From Argentina anserina (Eukaryota; Streptophyta; Magnoliopsida; Rosales; Rosaceae), in contig NC_065877.1 in assembly GCF_933775445.1 (NCBI RefSeq), positions 3,100,001 through 3,164,000 of the forward strand: a stretch of 64,000 nt of DNA, written 5' to 3'. This document shows positions 11,070 to 21,679 of this stretch, piece by piece (positions within the stretch are counted from its first letter, which is position 1; the number at the start of each line of letters is the position of its first letter). The translations under genes and the position numbers were made by a program. The notes under the pieces are model-generated. The model saw nothing but the letters and a program-made list of their open reading frames with translations, was not told the origin of the DNA and searched no databases.

Positions 11070-12025
11070 TGCGGGGTTGAGAATCCTTAAAATGCTCGTC
11101 TTCATTTTCATTGAGAATATTTCAATATATATTCAGTATTTTTGGTACCTGTAGCTCTCTTTGTGTAGTATTTTACTATTTTTAGCCTATTTGCCGAGTA
11201 TCATAACTATGTTGGAATACCAAAAAGAAAGATAGTGCATAACCTAATAAATTTCGTACCATTATCAAAAAAACAATTTCGTATAAAAAATAATGCCATT
11301 CTCAAGTTTCCTCATTAGGGAAAGAATCTTGCCTAAGAGCACTGTCACCTCCCTCGATCGATACAATACTATTCAGATATAGAGCAGCTTCACATTGACT
11401 TAGAGACGCGCCTTTTATAGGAAGATACTCCAACACAGTCCAACCTTTCTGTATGAGAGTCATATAAAATAACTTCGCATTGATCGATAGCAACAAAAAG
11501 AAATCAATCGTTCTTCTTAACTAATGCCAATGGGCATGGATATGAAATGCCCATGGATGATAATTATTAGCTGCTGGAATAAGAGAAAATGAGAGATAAA
11601 AAAAACACTTTTGAAGGAAGACTATGCAAAATCTATAGAGGATTGATATCATTGAACTAATGATTCATGAGCTCGGCGAAGGTTGACATTATTATTAAGG
11701 GTGTCGTTGCAACTTTTATTTAATTTTTTTTGTTTTCTTAATTGGATGCTTAAAAGTAGATATTTGAGTATTATTTGTTTTATAGGGTAAACAAAGCAAT
11801 AACCGTACTCATCAGTCTAATATATAATTTATGCAACTCAGCTCTAATTAACCTATAAACACTCACGACCATAAAAAAAAGGAAAGAGATTTAAACACAA
11901 TCAAACCGGAATTTTTGGTCTTGGAAACGCTGAAACTTCTCTTATTTCCCAGTTCTTCCATTGATTCAACTCCAGAAAAAGAATCACCAGCCGATTGTTT
12001 TTGGATCTGAAGTTGGATATTAGTA
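11070..12025. other. Intergenic region upstream of the cyclic phosphodiesterase gene
   Basis: AT-rich sequence with no recognisable gene. The last few hundred bases should hold the promoter and leader of the gene that starts near 12026. A 64-residue minus-strand frame (11302-11496) has no coding signature. Confidence 0.5.
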
Positions 12026-13147
12026 ATGCGTATTCCCGAGGGTAATTAGTTTCTTCGTAATTTTTCCTACTCGTCTCATTTCATGATTGCATTAGTGGCT
12101 AGGCTATTTTATGCCTGGTGCAAACAAGTCTTTGACATTCCCATTTAATTCATGTGTTTGCCTTGAATTTGAGTGAAAATGTCAGGATCTTCTGGGCACA
12201 CACATCCCATTTTGATATCATTAAATTGCAAAGCTAGCTCGACACAAATGCAATTTACAGAAGCAATACATGCAATACTGAACCTACAATAATTTTATGG
12301 GTATGTATTCGTTGTGTTTCATACATCATAAATTCTAATAATTAACATGTATGGACAAATGCAGACGAAGTTAATAGCACAATCCAAAATGCCCAAAGAA
12401 AACAGACGTATACAGTGTGGGGAATTCCACCAGATGACGTCGTGCAAAGGATCAAGAAGATAATGGAGCCCCTTCGAGCTGAGTTTGGGGGGCCGGCGAT
12501 CGAACCTCACATTACCGTCGTCGGATCCGTCCTTTTGAGCCATGACTATGTGATCGAAAAGTTCGTAAATGGTTGCCAAAATATTGAACCCTACACTTGT
12601 GAAGTTGATCAATTAGTTACTCGCAAATTCTATTATCAACCTGTCTCTCTTCTCATTCATCCATGTCAATCGGTATGGATTCCACTTCATTGTTATTTTC
12701 TTATGTTCAAACTCTTTTTTACCAAATAATTAGGTAGTGTTAGATCCTAAATTATCCAAAAACGTTTTAATAAAGAGAAATGTGGCAATGTGATTAATTT
12801 TCATCAGGTTGGACACTTTGGTGGCTACCTACATCGTTGTAGTTGTAAGCTTTCTGTATTGCAAATCTACATTTTATTTTATAGGTATGGCCACATATAA
12901 TATGAACAGAATGTGATTTGTTCGTCTTGCAGCTCATATGCCGCATTTGAGTCTCCTTTACGGGAATTTGACAGAGGACGAAAGGAATAGAGCTATACAG
13001 AAGGTTCTTGAGCTGGACGACAGCATTGCTAGCCTCAAGTTCACCATGAGTCGCCTAGTTTTGTACAAAACCCACAATGAAGCTAGAGATCAACATTCTT
13101 GGGAGAAGGTTATGGAATACAACCTCCGACCCCGAAATCAGCGCTAA
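12026..13147 (+). CDS. Cyclic phosphodiesterase (2H phosphoesterase, plant CPDase)
   Basis: Exons are read as 12026-12041, 12365-12672, 12808-12844 and 12933-13147. They join in frame to 191 residues and stop at TAA. Plant CPDase opens ADP-ribose 1'',2''-cyclic phosphate, a by-product of tRNA splicing, to the 1''-phosphate. It belongs to the 2H family, which has two H-x-T/S motifs. Here these are PHITVVG (H54, T56) and PHLSLLYG (H125, S127). The order of other conserved blocks (YTVWGIPPDD; V.KFYYQ; L..LVLYKT; WE.V) matches Arabidopsis At4g18930. The very short first exon (16 nt, MRIPE plus one base) rests on a GT donor and correct phase only, and is the least certain part. It lies tail to tail with the pectinesterase gene. 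Confidence 0.88.
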
Positions 13148-13569
13148 TATTCCCCAGGAGCTTGCAATAAGATGAGTCCATATGTTCTGTTGCCTACTAC
13201 GTACACCAAGATGTTAAATTTGATTCTGATTAGTCTCAGATTGCATGGGACTTCTGCCAACTTTAATTTTACGTAACACAGGCTGTTATCCTGTTAATTG
13301 AACAACACAATCTACTCCTTTATAACTAGCATCATTTTCGAGCGTGTTGTCCTCGAGGACGATTCCATCAAGGGAGAGCAGAATAGTTTGATCATCACGT
13401 AAGGCAATAGGAACATAAGTTTCAAATAACAAGCCTTAGAAGAGATGAAAGGAATGTGCTCCTACCCAAGAATTTAAGAGATACTACATCGATCGATCTC
13501 TAGTGTAGAAATGTAACTCATGTGGACAATATGTAATATGATCCTAGTAGTTTTCCTGACGACTTAAAC
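13148..13569. other. Shared 3' region of two convergent genes
   Basis: This holds the 3' untranslated regions of the CPDase gene (+) and the pectinesterase gene (-). I see no other feature. Confidence 0.5.
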
Positions 13570-15362
13570 TTAATTACTCAAACCTACCGTAAACTTAACA
13601 CCAGTGGCCGGCAACCAGGCCATCCCATCAATAAATCGCCGAACAGTGAAGAAACTAGCCATGTTTGCATCCTGGATGATGTGGTAACCTGGCCATTTGA
13701 CCCGTCCGGATAGTGATGCACCCGGCCCATAGTTTCTATACTCGCCATACCATAATGTACCCAAAGCGAACTTACCGTACCACTCAAGCCACCCTCTAGG
13801 CTGCACTAAACCACTCATGTAAGTGTTGAGAAAAACTGTCCTAGAGTATAGCTTCCATGGCCTCCCAAGATATGTTGGTTGGGTGGCAAAAACATAGCTC
13901 TCTTGGATCGAAAATCCGGTGTTCTGATGCGGAATTTTCCGGCCTTGGGCGGTGATGGTGACCTTTTGTAGTGGAAGCGGGACTCGAGTGTAGATTTTGC
14001 AATTTTGGAGCACCGCGGCACCATTGCCAAATATGTAGTCTATGGTGCCATAGATTTCACATTCACAATAAAATTGGCGAAGTGAGTGAGCATAGAGTGT
14101 GTCTTGGTGACCCTCCATGCTGCACCGGAAGAAGGCAGATTGGTCTGAATCAACTCGAAGCGCCACACCTTGATGGTTTTCAGGCCCGGCTGTGTTGCGA
14201 AAAGTCATATCTCTGCCTATAAATCCCTTTCCGGATACAGCTGCAAGAATAACAGAGAACATAGTCACATATTAACAAGCTCATTATTTTTTTACAAACT
14301 TGTTATGGTAATTGATTAGTAGTATTTTGAAAAAGGAAATCAATAAGCTATAGCAAGGTATAATCTTACCAACTGTTGCAGTTCTAAATGTAGTCCATTC
14401 TTGCATGAAATTTCGGTCACCAGTTACCACAGTTTGTCCAATTCCATCCCCTACAAACATGATGTTGGTTTTCTTCTTCATGTCAATGTTTTCTCTATAA
14501 AGCCCCTTCTTCACATATATTATGTACCTCCTGCTGCTGTAGTTTGGAGCTTCATTAACAGCGTCTGTGATTGAACGGTACTTCCCAGTCCCATCTTCTG
14601 CCACAACAGCATCTACATGCATACCTGATTGATCATGTGGACTAGACCTAACCAGCTCTTGATCACCCTCACTCATCCATGCCAGGAAGTTTAGGATCAG
14701 CCGATGAACTCTTATTCGCAATTGTCAAAGTATTTCAGATTGTGATCCCTTGGAGGTTTAAAGGGTAAAGCATGCAATTGAGTGTATAAGCCCAAGACAT
14801 TACCAATGAGCTGTGTGACTTGCTTCAAGCTTCCCCTGATGAAATTTTCGACGCGTCTATCAGTTCTCTCAAAACCTTCAAGGCATGTATCTTGGTTACT
14901 AAGGGCAGCACTCAACCAAGCTTTTAGGTCTCCTTCATAGTGAACATTTTTGTCACCTGTCCGAATTCTGTTCATCTCACCTAAAGACCAAGCCAACTCA
15001 GAGACAGAGAAATCAAGGAGCTCCTTGCAATCCTCAATAGCTACTTGTTCTCTGTAACTGATGGATAAAGCATTGAACTTTGTGATCATGTCAATTGCAG
15101 ATATGGCTTGATTAAATGTGTGCCTAAGCGCGGCACTTAGGATTGAATTTCTTGAAGAAGCAGTGTTTCGAAGACTTTGATCAGGCCCCATCATACCTTG
15201 GAGCTCAGCTTGCACTTCTGTGAGGCAGGAACTTTGGTTTTCAATTTGGGTGCAAGTTTGCATAAGCATGGATTGAATGAAAGGGTTTGGCTGTTCTCCA
15301 TAAGACAAAACTGAACGTGAAGCTAGAGTAATGAGAACAACAAGAAAATTGGTAAAGCCCAT
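13570..15362 (-). pseudogene. Pectinesterase with PMEI pro-region; linker frame broken
   Basis: A type-I pectin methylesterase, which de-esterifies cell-wall homogalacturonan. Exon 1 (15362 to 14370) begins with a signal peptide (MGFTNFLVVLITLASRSVLS). A PMEI domain follows with its four-cysteine pattern (QTCTQ, SSCLTE, AIEDC, NQDTC). The catalytic domain starts AWMSEGDQELV and continues in exon 2 (14240-13570) after a GT-AG intron. Catalytic motifs are intact: GHQDTLYAHS, GTIDYIFGN (nucleophile Asp) and LGRPWKLYSRT (Arg). The C terminus carries WYGEYRNYGPGA and TGVKFTVGL. Between the two domains the frame shifts twice, near 14722-14729 and near 14681-14686. The sensible linker (TIANKSSSADPKLP) lies in a third frame. 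Two single-base insertions, or two assembly errors, would explain this. The gene is marked broken, but the lesion could be a sequencing error. Confidence 0.82.
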
Positions 15363-15792
15363 CTTTAGCTCTGACGGGGAGGGAGGAAGGCAGAAAGGAA
15401 ATGATTTTTATGATCAACTTGTATGAGGAAAAGGTACTCGTATTATACATGAGGGAATTAATGGTTTTTTTTTCAAGGGAAATGTTTTGTCACAAGTAAA
15501 TAAACATTCCTTGTGCCTTTTCTTTTGAGTTTTGACAATGCCGAGTCATGCAGACTCATGCTCTCTTCTAAGAGCAAGCTCTAATATTCGTTGCAATTGA
15601 AAACTTTGAAGGTACGTAGAGTGCAACACAAATAAAGGATCCTCATTTTTACAGAAATAGAATCAAGTTGTCCAAATTATGCATAGGCACAAACTATAAT
15701 CATCAAGATTTTCAATGTCACATTAGAAATAAACAATAGAGATGCAAGGGTCTTTTGGTTCAATGGTTAAAATTAATAAGACTCGTCAATTT
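15363..15792. other. Intergenic: pectinesterase promoter side and 3' end of the GRDP gene
   Basis: Both flanking genes are on the minus strand. The stretch should hold the pectinesterase promoter and the 3' untranslated region of the next gene. No other gene is visible. Confidence 0.5.
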
Positions 15793-18700
15793 TCATGCTA
15801 GTATGCTTCGTCTGTACAACTTATCACCACCTTCCTCCGGTGAATATCCCACAGTAACAGCTGGTTGCCTGGTAATGTTAACTGAACCCTCTGACTTTAT
15901 GATTGCCTTTGCATTCCAATACCAAGGTTCAACTTGAGGTGAAGAATTCGATGAAGAACTTGATGAAGGGTGAAGTAATACAGAACCCCAATCTCTGGTC
16001 CCAAATTTTTCTTCCTTTAGTCTTCTTCTGATCAGCAAACCTCCAATATCTTCTTTTTTCATCTCCGACACACTTCGTAGTATACAAATGCATAGAAGAA
16101 GTACAAATACTGCATCTTCTTCTGGCAGTAACTCCACTACCAATAACTTCCAATTCAAAAGAGCTGTTGCTCTTCCAATTGGATCCTCTTCAGTTATCCG
16201 TACAAGGGTTAAAAACCCCTCTTCTTCATCTTCATCTTCCACCCCTTCACCTTCCTCATAAATTTGACATTCCTCATCCACAGTTACAGATCCTTTCTTT
16301 TTCACTTGATATTGCATCTTACGTCCTTTCAAGAGCTTAACCTGCAATATTTGATATTCGTTAAGAAACCAATCATATGAGGGTCTCTCTACTAATGCAG
16401 ATAATGTAGCTAGAGAAATTGTGAACTCACCGTTGATTCAGCAGTTTGATTTTTCAAACAAAATCTCAGACCTGAAATTGACGATGGCAATCCCCCTATC
16501 ATCAATTCATCTCCTGTTGAAAATTTCCATGCAGCTTTCCATTGCTCCGTTGGTTCTTTTGGTAAGGCGTTTCCGACCACTTTCACTGTACTAGAACAAC
16601 AGACAAGAAATTACAATTTGTTTCCAAAGAAATGCAATAAAGCACCATAAATAACCTAGAATAATCTCACAGAGGAGAAAACCATGTCCAATGCAATGTA
16701 AAAGCAGTTTCATCGAACAAATGTGATAGTACTTAGTAGCTAATGCGAGAACAAAAATTGAAGTACTAAATTTCATTTCATTTATATAGAGCAAGACTTT
16801 ATAATCAAATTAAAGATGGAAGATTAAAGATTTGTTCTGTATACACTCGTATCAATCTTCTCCTCATCTACATTATGTGCTTCATCTAGAACTCTTTCGA
16901 TAAAGTTAGTTGCAAGTAGTTAGAATTTTAGTTAAAGTAGTTGTTATTGAACAACATTTCTTTGTGAATTATCCACCAGTAAATGAAAATATGTTAATGC
17001 AATAACATACCAGGGCATCTACCAATGGAACCGGCAACATATGACCAAGAACCTTCTCGAATCTCTATGATTCTATCCTCCCATTTCACAGCTGATGGAG
17101 CTTCGCCTCCTCTTCTCCAAAATCCTTCTCCCACCCTACAATCGATTTGATCAGATTCATTAACAACAGATGCAAAAATCTTTCTACAAATGTATCGAAA
17201 AGATGAGTTGTAGGCAGTTAAACCTTATTCGAATCACAAAACACTCTCTCCCTGCATGATCAAGCACAGTGCGTGACAACCACCGGCCTTCTTGGGGACG
17301 ATACTGGTTCATTCTCAGAATCACATCCGATATCATGGCCCCGGAATCATCTGTGACATGATCTGGTACACATTTCATTAGGTATGGTGCCTGAACTGGT
17401 GGAGTTATCGAAGTAGTAATTTTCAGTTCATCATCTTCTTTTTGCAAAGACAAAGAGGGTGCCCTAAGTAAGTCATTCCAATAAAACGTAACAGTGTCTT
17501 GCACACTATTTCCCTTAAAACAGTAGCCACCACGCCGACGAAGCTCCACTATTACTCCTTTGGTACCAAACTCACAGTAGAGATGCCAAGGTTTTCGCCA
17601 TGACAGATGAGAAAAGTCGGACATGGGTTTTCCAAGTTTTAACTCCCTGTGACACCTAACAATTCGAAGACGAAGGTTATCACCTCTTATGTTCCCATGC
17701 ATTGCCTTCATTTTATCCCTAAGCCTGACAAACACACAGACCTACATTGAGGCATCAAAGGACCATCAGGGTACTTACTAACAAAACTAGGATCTACATA
17801 ACTGGCGTGACCATTTAGCTTGGTTGATTGAAATTAAGTTCACATTAATGTATCAATAAGCTAACTACTGTATTATAAAATAAGTTATCACATTAATCAG
17901 ATTTAGATTGTCGAACTTTAAACTGACCTCAAGCAAGAACCTAGGCAGCAGAGGTTTGTATTTGGTATTGACATCTGTATCTGAAACCTCCCAGTAAACC
18001 GGTGGTGTAAATGAGACACGCCCATCCAATGTCAACGCCATTTCCCCACCAGCTTTCTCATATGGTTGATCAAAAGTCCTCTCCCACAACTTCTTGGTCT
18101 CCTCCACCTCTTTTTCCTTGAGTTTATCCCACGCAGTCAACACTGTAACCAAATCACCCTCTACATCTTTCAAATCTTCAGCATATACAGTTGGATAACT
18201 CTGCTTCCATCACAAAATTTAGACACATAGATATCCACTTTTTATTACTTATGATCCAAGAAACAAAGAAAAATATATATAAACTGAAGTAAACTAAAGC
18301 GAGTAAATTCGAAAAATGCACCTGATGCATGATCCACATTAGCATTATATCAGAGGCAGGAACCAAATTAGAACCCAAATCATTAGTCCTCTGCATCATG
18401 TACAAAAACCCCTTGTACCTCTGCCTTGCTGCTATCAGATACACAATCTCAGACCTGTATGGCTCCGAAAATTTCGAATACAAAAACCTATGCTTGTTCA
18501 CTTCCTCCAATAGCTCCTCATCATTAACCACATCTGATACCCCCACATCAGAATCACTTTCATTCTCAAATGGCTCATCTGGGTACCTTTTAACCCATAT
18601 ATCTCTGCACCTCATTAATGCATATTCTTCATTCTCTTCATTAAAAATGGTGGGCTTTCCTATAAGTCTTGAAAACCTCGACTCACAGTATTGCCTATAA

Positions 18701-19179
18701 TGAACCTGAAAAAAAAAATCAAATCTTTAACTTCAGAAACAATCAAACTCAACAAAAATCAAAGCTTTATAAGCCAACTTAGCTTACCGGATTAAGTGTG
18801 TGACAGAACCAAACCCACTCAATATCAATGGGAGGGTGAACCACCGGAGTAGTCATTGACGTTGACTCCGCCGTCAGATGAGCCATCAACGGCATCCAGA
18901 GCTCACGGTACCTGCAAAACCAAACCCAGAAACATTCAACCTCCACCATCCGATCAGATAACTAATCATAAAAAAAGGTGACAGCTCTGACCTTCTTATG
19001 GCTTCAACAAGCGTTGGCTTCCGGTACAGCCACCGAGACTCGGCCACAGCTCGGAGGAAGCTGAGGTTTCGCCTGGCGGCGGCGGCGAGATCCAAGCCGA
19101 GCTTCACGGCGGCCTCCATTTCGGATACTCCGCTGAGAGTTCTGGTCGTGGACAAGGTGCTGGAGTTACGCGACGACAT
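15793..19179 (-). CDS. DUF1399 / glycine-rich-domain-protein (GRDP) family protein
   Basis: Eight exons join in frame to 771 residues: 19179-18992, 18911-18788, 18705-18322, 18200-17928, 17741-17224, 17135-17011, 16585-16431 and 16341-15793. The N-terminal third has the DUF1399 signature: VDIEWVWFCHTLNP-type HPPIDIEWVWFCH, VHYRQYCE and DIMLMWIMHQ. A middle part resembling a C2-like fold (LRLRIVRCHRELKL) and a WSYVAGSIG block follow, as in Arabidopsis GRDP1/GRDP2 and At1g56230. The C-terminal exon has an acidic run (EEGEGVEDEDEEEG) and a serine run, and lacks the glycine-rich tail of GRDP1/2. It ends TVGYSPEEGGDKLYRRSILA. GRDPs are linked to stress and auxin responses, but their biochemical role is not settled and I assign none. 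The acceptor of exon 7 is the second of two close AGs. The first would bring a stop into frame. Confidence 0.9.
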
Positions 19180-20398
19180 GTCGTCGCGTCGGAGTGAGAT
19201 CCTTGCCCGGAGAAACAGAGGAGGGAATCGGAATGCGTAGAGAATACGACAGTGGGGAAAGAGCTGGGGGGTTTTGAAGTGGGAGGATAACTTTGATTAA
19301 GGTTTTATATATTAACTCCAGGTGGGAGATAGATGTCGGGGGAAGAAGTAGTGGAAGAAGAGATTGGATGATTCGGTTGTATTCATCATTGCATATGTTC
19401 TTTGTTCTTTCGCAAGTTGGTCTCAGTGTCTCACACTAACTACTATTTATTTTATTTCTAGAAAAGTCCTTGAATTATTCCAATATGGGAAAATGAAAGC
19501 AGCAAAAAAAAAAAAGTCAAAGCAGACCAATTCAGAAACCATCACTTGATGATCATAATGATCGCATGGATGCTCTAGTGGCTAATGTCATTGTATCACT
19601 TTGGATTAGGTTTTAGAAGGAGGGCTTGCCTGACCATATGTGGCTGCAAAACGTGGTGCGTCCGTATTGGTATGATTGGGTATGTTCAATTGTATCTGAC
19701 CATGGTCGGTCAAGTAACAAGCATATGAAGCAATAATGGAATTAGCACATGCTGATCATACGTTAAATATGTTCATCAGTTCATGTAATGACTCAATATG
19801 CTTAAACAATATCATTGGATTCTGATTAGAATAGCAAGATATTGAAAATCAAAAACAAGACACATTCGCATGTTACATACTTACATGACATGCATATGCA
19901 CATTCATCTTCAATTAATACCAAATAAAAGTTAGGTAGAGGCCGGAAAGGGACATCGTGGTGAGTGAAATGTCACCTCTCACGACCTCATCCGTTTCAAT
20001 TTTTTTGTCCGGATATTCAAAAGTGTTGGTAGACTCTTTAGGAATGAAGCAGGTCGAAAAATGATATCAAAAAGATTCAACCTTGAAATTCCTTACATTC
20101 CCAAAACACAGGTAGCTTAAAGCCACAAATCAAACACGTGCATATAATGGAACAAACATAGATTCGTAACACACATACTACCAGACCAGGGGCACTGAGA
20201 AGATGGTTACAAACTTACTACAAACTAATCAGAAGAGATTAATTAGTAACACAGTGTGCGTCACTTAAAACTCCAGACAATAACTAATTAAGTAGCTCCT
20301 GGCTTTATTTTACGTAAAATACTAATATATGGCATCGTACGCGTAGTAGATCGAAGTAGACACCTCTAACTCTCCTGGAGTTACTAACAACAATGGAA
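19180..20398. other. Intergenic between GRDP-family gene and UFO
   Basis: It holds the GRDP-family promoter side and, at the right, the 3' region of UFO. Short open frames here look random. No mobile element or RNA gene was recognised. Confidence 0.5.
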
Positions 20399-21679
20399 TC
20401 AAGCAGGAAATTGAGCCGCAGGGAACTGATAATTCAAAAGGGCAGTGACCGGAGTAGCAAGCCGGGGCTCATAACCAAAACCACAGCTCAGATCACCCAT
20501 ACCAACGTAGGGACAGGGAGGCATACATTTCCACAATTTGGTCGTCAAATCATACAAAACAGCCAAATGACGAGAACTTCCGGGAATCATGAACACAATG
20601 AACTCACCATGGCCAACGCAGTGAAAACCATTCCCAAACAACTTCATCTCCGCACAGAACTCATCATAAAGCAGCTGCGGCATCCTCTCAATCTCTACCC
20701 ACGAAGTCCCTTCCTGCAATCTCCAGATCCTCAAGCTTTTCGGCACGATCAGGGATTTCTTCTCAATAGCCGCAACAAGCAGAAGCTTACCAGCGCTGCT
20801 CTCCACCACGCTCGGGAACTTCAGGAACCTCTTCAGTGGTGGCTGGATTTCCCACCAACTGGCTGTTTCCACGTCATAGGTTGAGACGTTGAAAGGATGG
20901 TAGCTCATGGTGTAAAGCCTTCCATTAGCATGAACCATTCTACCTGCTGACTCAAAGTTGCAGAGTCTGGGAAGAGGAGAAGTGATTTGCCATATGGGAA
21001 GAAAGCAACCCGTACCATCCACGCGGAACCTTTCTGCGGTGGAGTTTTTCACAGCTAGGGCATTGTTGATAAGGTCATCTCCGGCAAGGGTGACGTCTAT
21101 GGAAGTAGGGGTGACGGTGAAGCCGATGGAGGGTTGGTACCTTGAGGTTAGGGTTAGAGGGAGTTGGTTTAAGGTACCAGAAAGCGGGTTGGAGAGAAGT
21201 AGGGTTTTCGGAGCAGGGTTATTCGAAATCCAACAAACCAGACCGCCTGAAGAAGCAGTTGGAGAGAAGCCAATTGGTGGAACCAAAGGAAAGGGAAGGC
21301 GGTACCATACGAGTTCATACGGATTGAAAAGATACCCTTCAGCCCTATTGTTGTTGTCACCAAAGAGATTCTGGGTTTCGGCCTTAAAAAAGAGGAACCA
21401 GTGGGGACGTTGTGGGGAGATATCGAGGTAGACTTGAAGGAAGGTGTTGGTAAACAAGAGGCCGTTCCATCTCCTACAGACACACCGAGATCGGAAAAAG
21501 GCCGGCGGTGGAAGAAAGGCAATAATGCGGTCGAGAATCCGAGTTGGGAGCTTCTTCCAGATCTTCGGGTCCATCCACGGATCATCATGATTCGGTCCAC
21601 TACTACTACTACCAGCGTACGTACTACTGAATGATAAGGGTAAGGGAATTTCAGATAAATGGTGAAACTGAGGATCCAT
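20399..21679 (-). CDS. UFO: F-box protein UNUSUAL FLORAL ORGANS (UFO/FIMBRIATA orthologue)
   Basis: A single-exon frame of 426 residues. The F-box (about 40-82) reads IWKKLPTRILDRIIAFLPPPAFFRSRCVCRRW, nearly diagnostic of UFO/FIM. Later blocks also follow UFO closely: PSIGFTVTPTSIDVTLAGDDLI, LPRLCNFESAGRMV, VPKSLRIWRLQEGTSWVEIERMPQ and the final PPCPY...FGYEP...TPV. UFO is the substrate adaptor of an SCF complex and a partner of LEAFY in switching on B-class floral genes, and it shapes floral meristem and petal/stamen identity. A serine-rich variable stretch precedes the F-box, as in other UFOs. The first ATG in frame (21677-21679) gives the expected N terminus MDPQF. No frame defects are seen. 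The large 5' intergenic region (21680-24870) suits a tightly controlled meristem gene. Confidence 0.95.
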   Translation of the reverse strand: MDPQFHHLSEIPLPLSFSSTYAGSSSSGPNHDDPWMDPKIWKKLPTRILDRIIAFLPPPAFFRSRCVCRRWNGLLFTNTFLQVYLDISPQRPHWFLFFKAETQNLFGDNNNRAEGYLFNPYELVWYRLPFPLVPPIGFSPTASSGGLVCWISNNPAPKTLLLSNPLSGTLNQLPLTLTSRYQPSIGFTVTPTSIDVTLAGDDLINNALAVKNSTAERFRVDGTGCFLPIWQITSPLPRLCNFESAGRMVHANGRLYTMSYHPFNVSTYDVETASWWEIQPPLKRFLKFPSVVESSAGKLLLVAAIEKKSLIVPKSLRIWRLQEGTSWVEIERMPQLLYDEFCAEMKLFGNGFHCVGHGEFIVFMIPGSSRHLAVLYDLTTKLWKCMPPCPYVGMGDLSCGFGYEPRLATPVTALLNYQFPAAQFPA

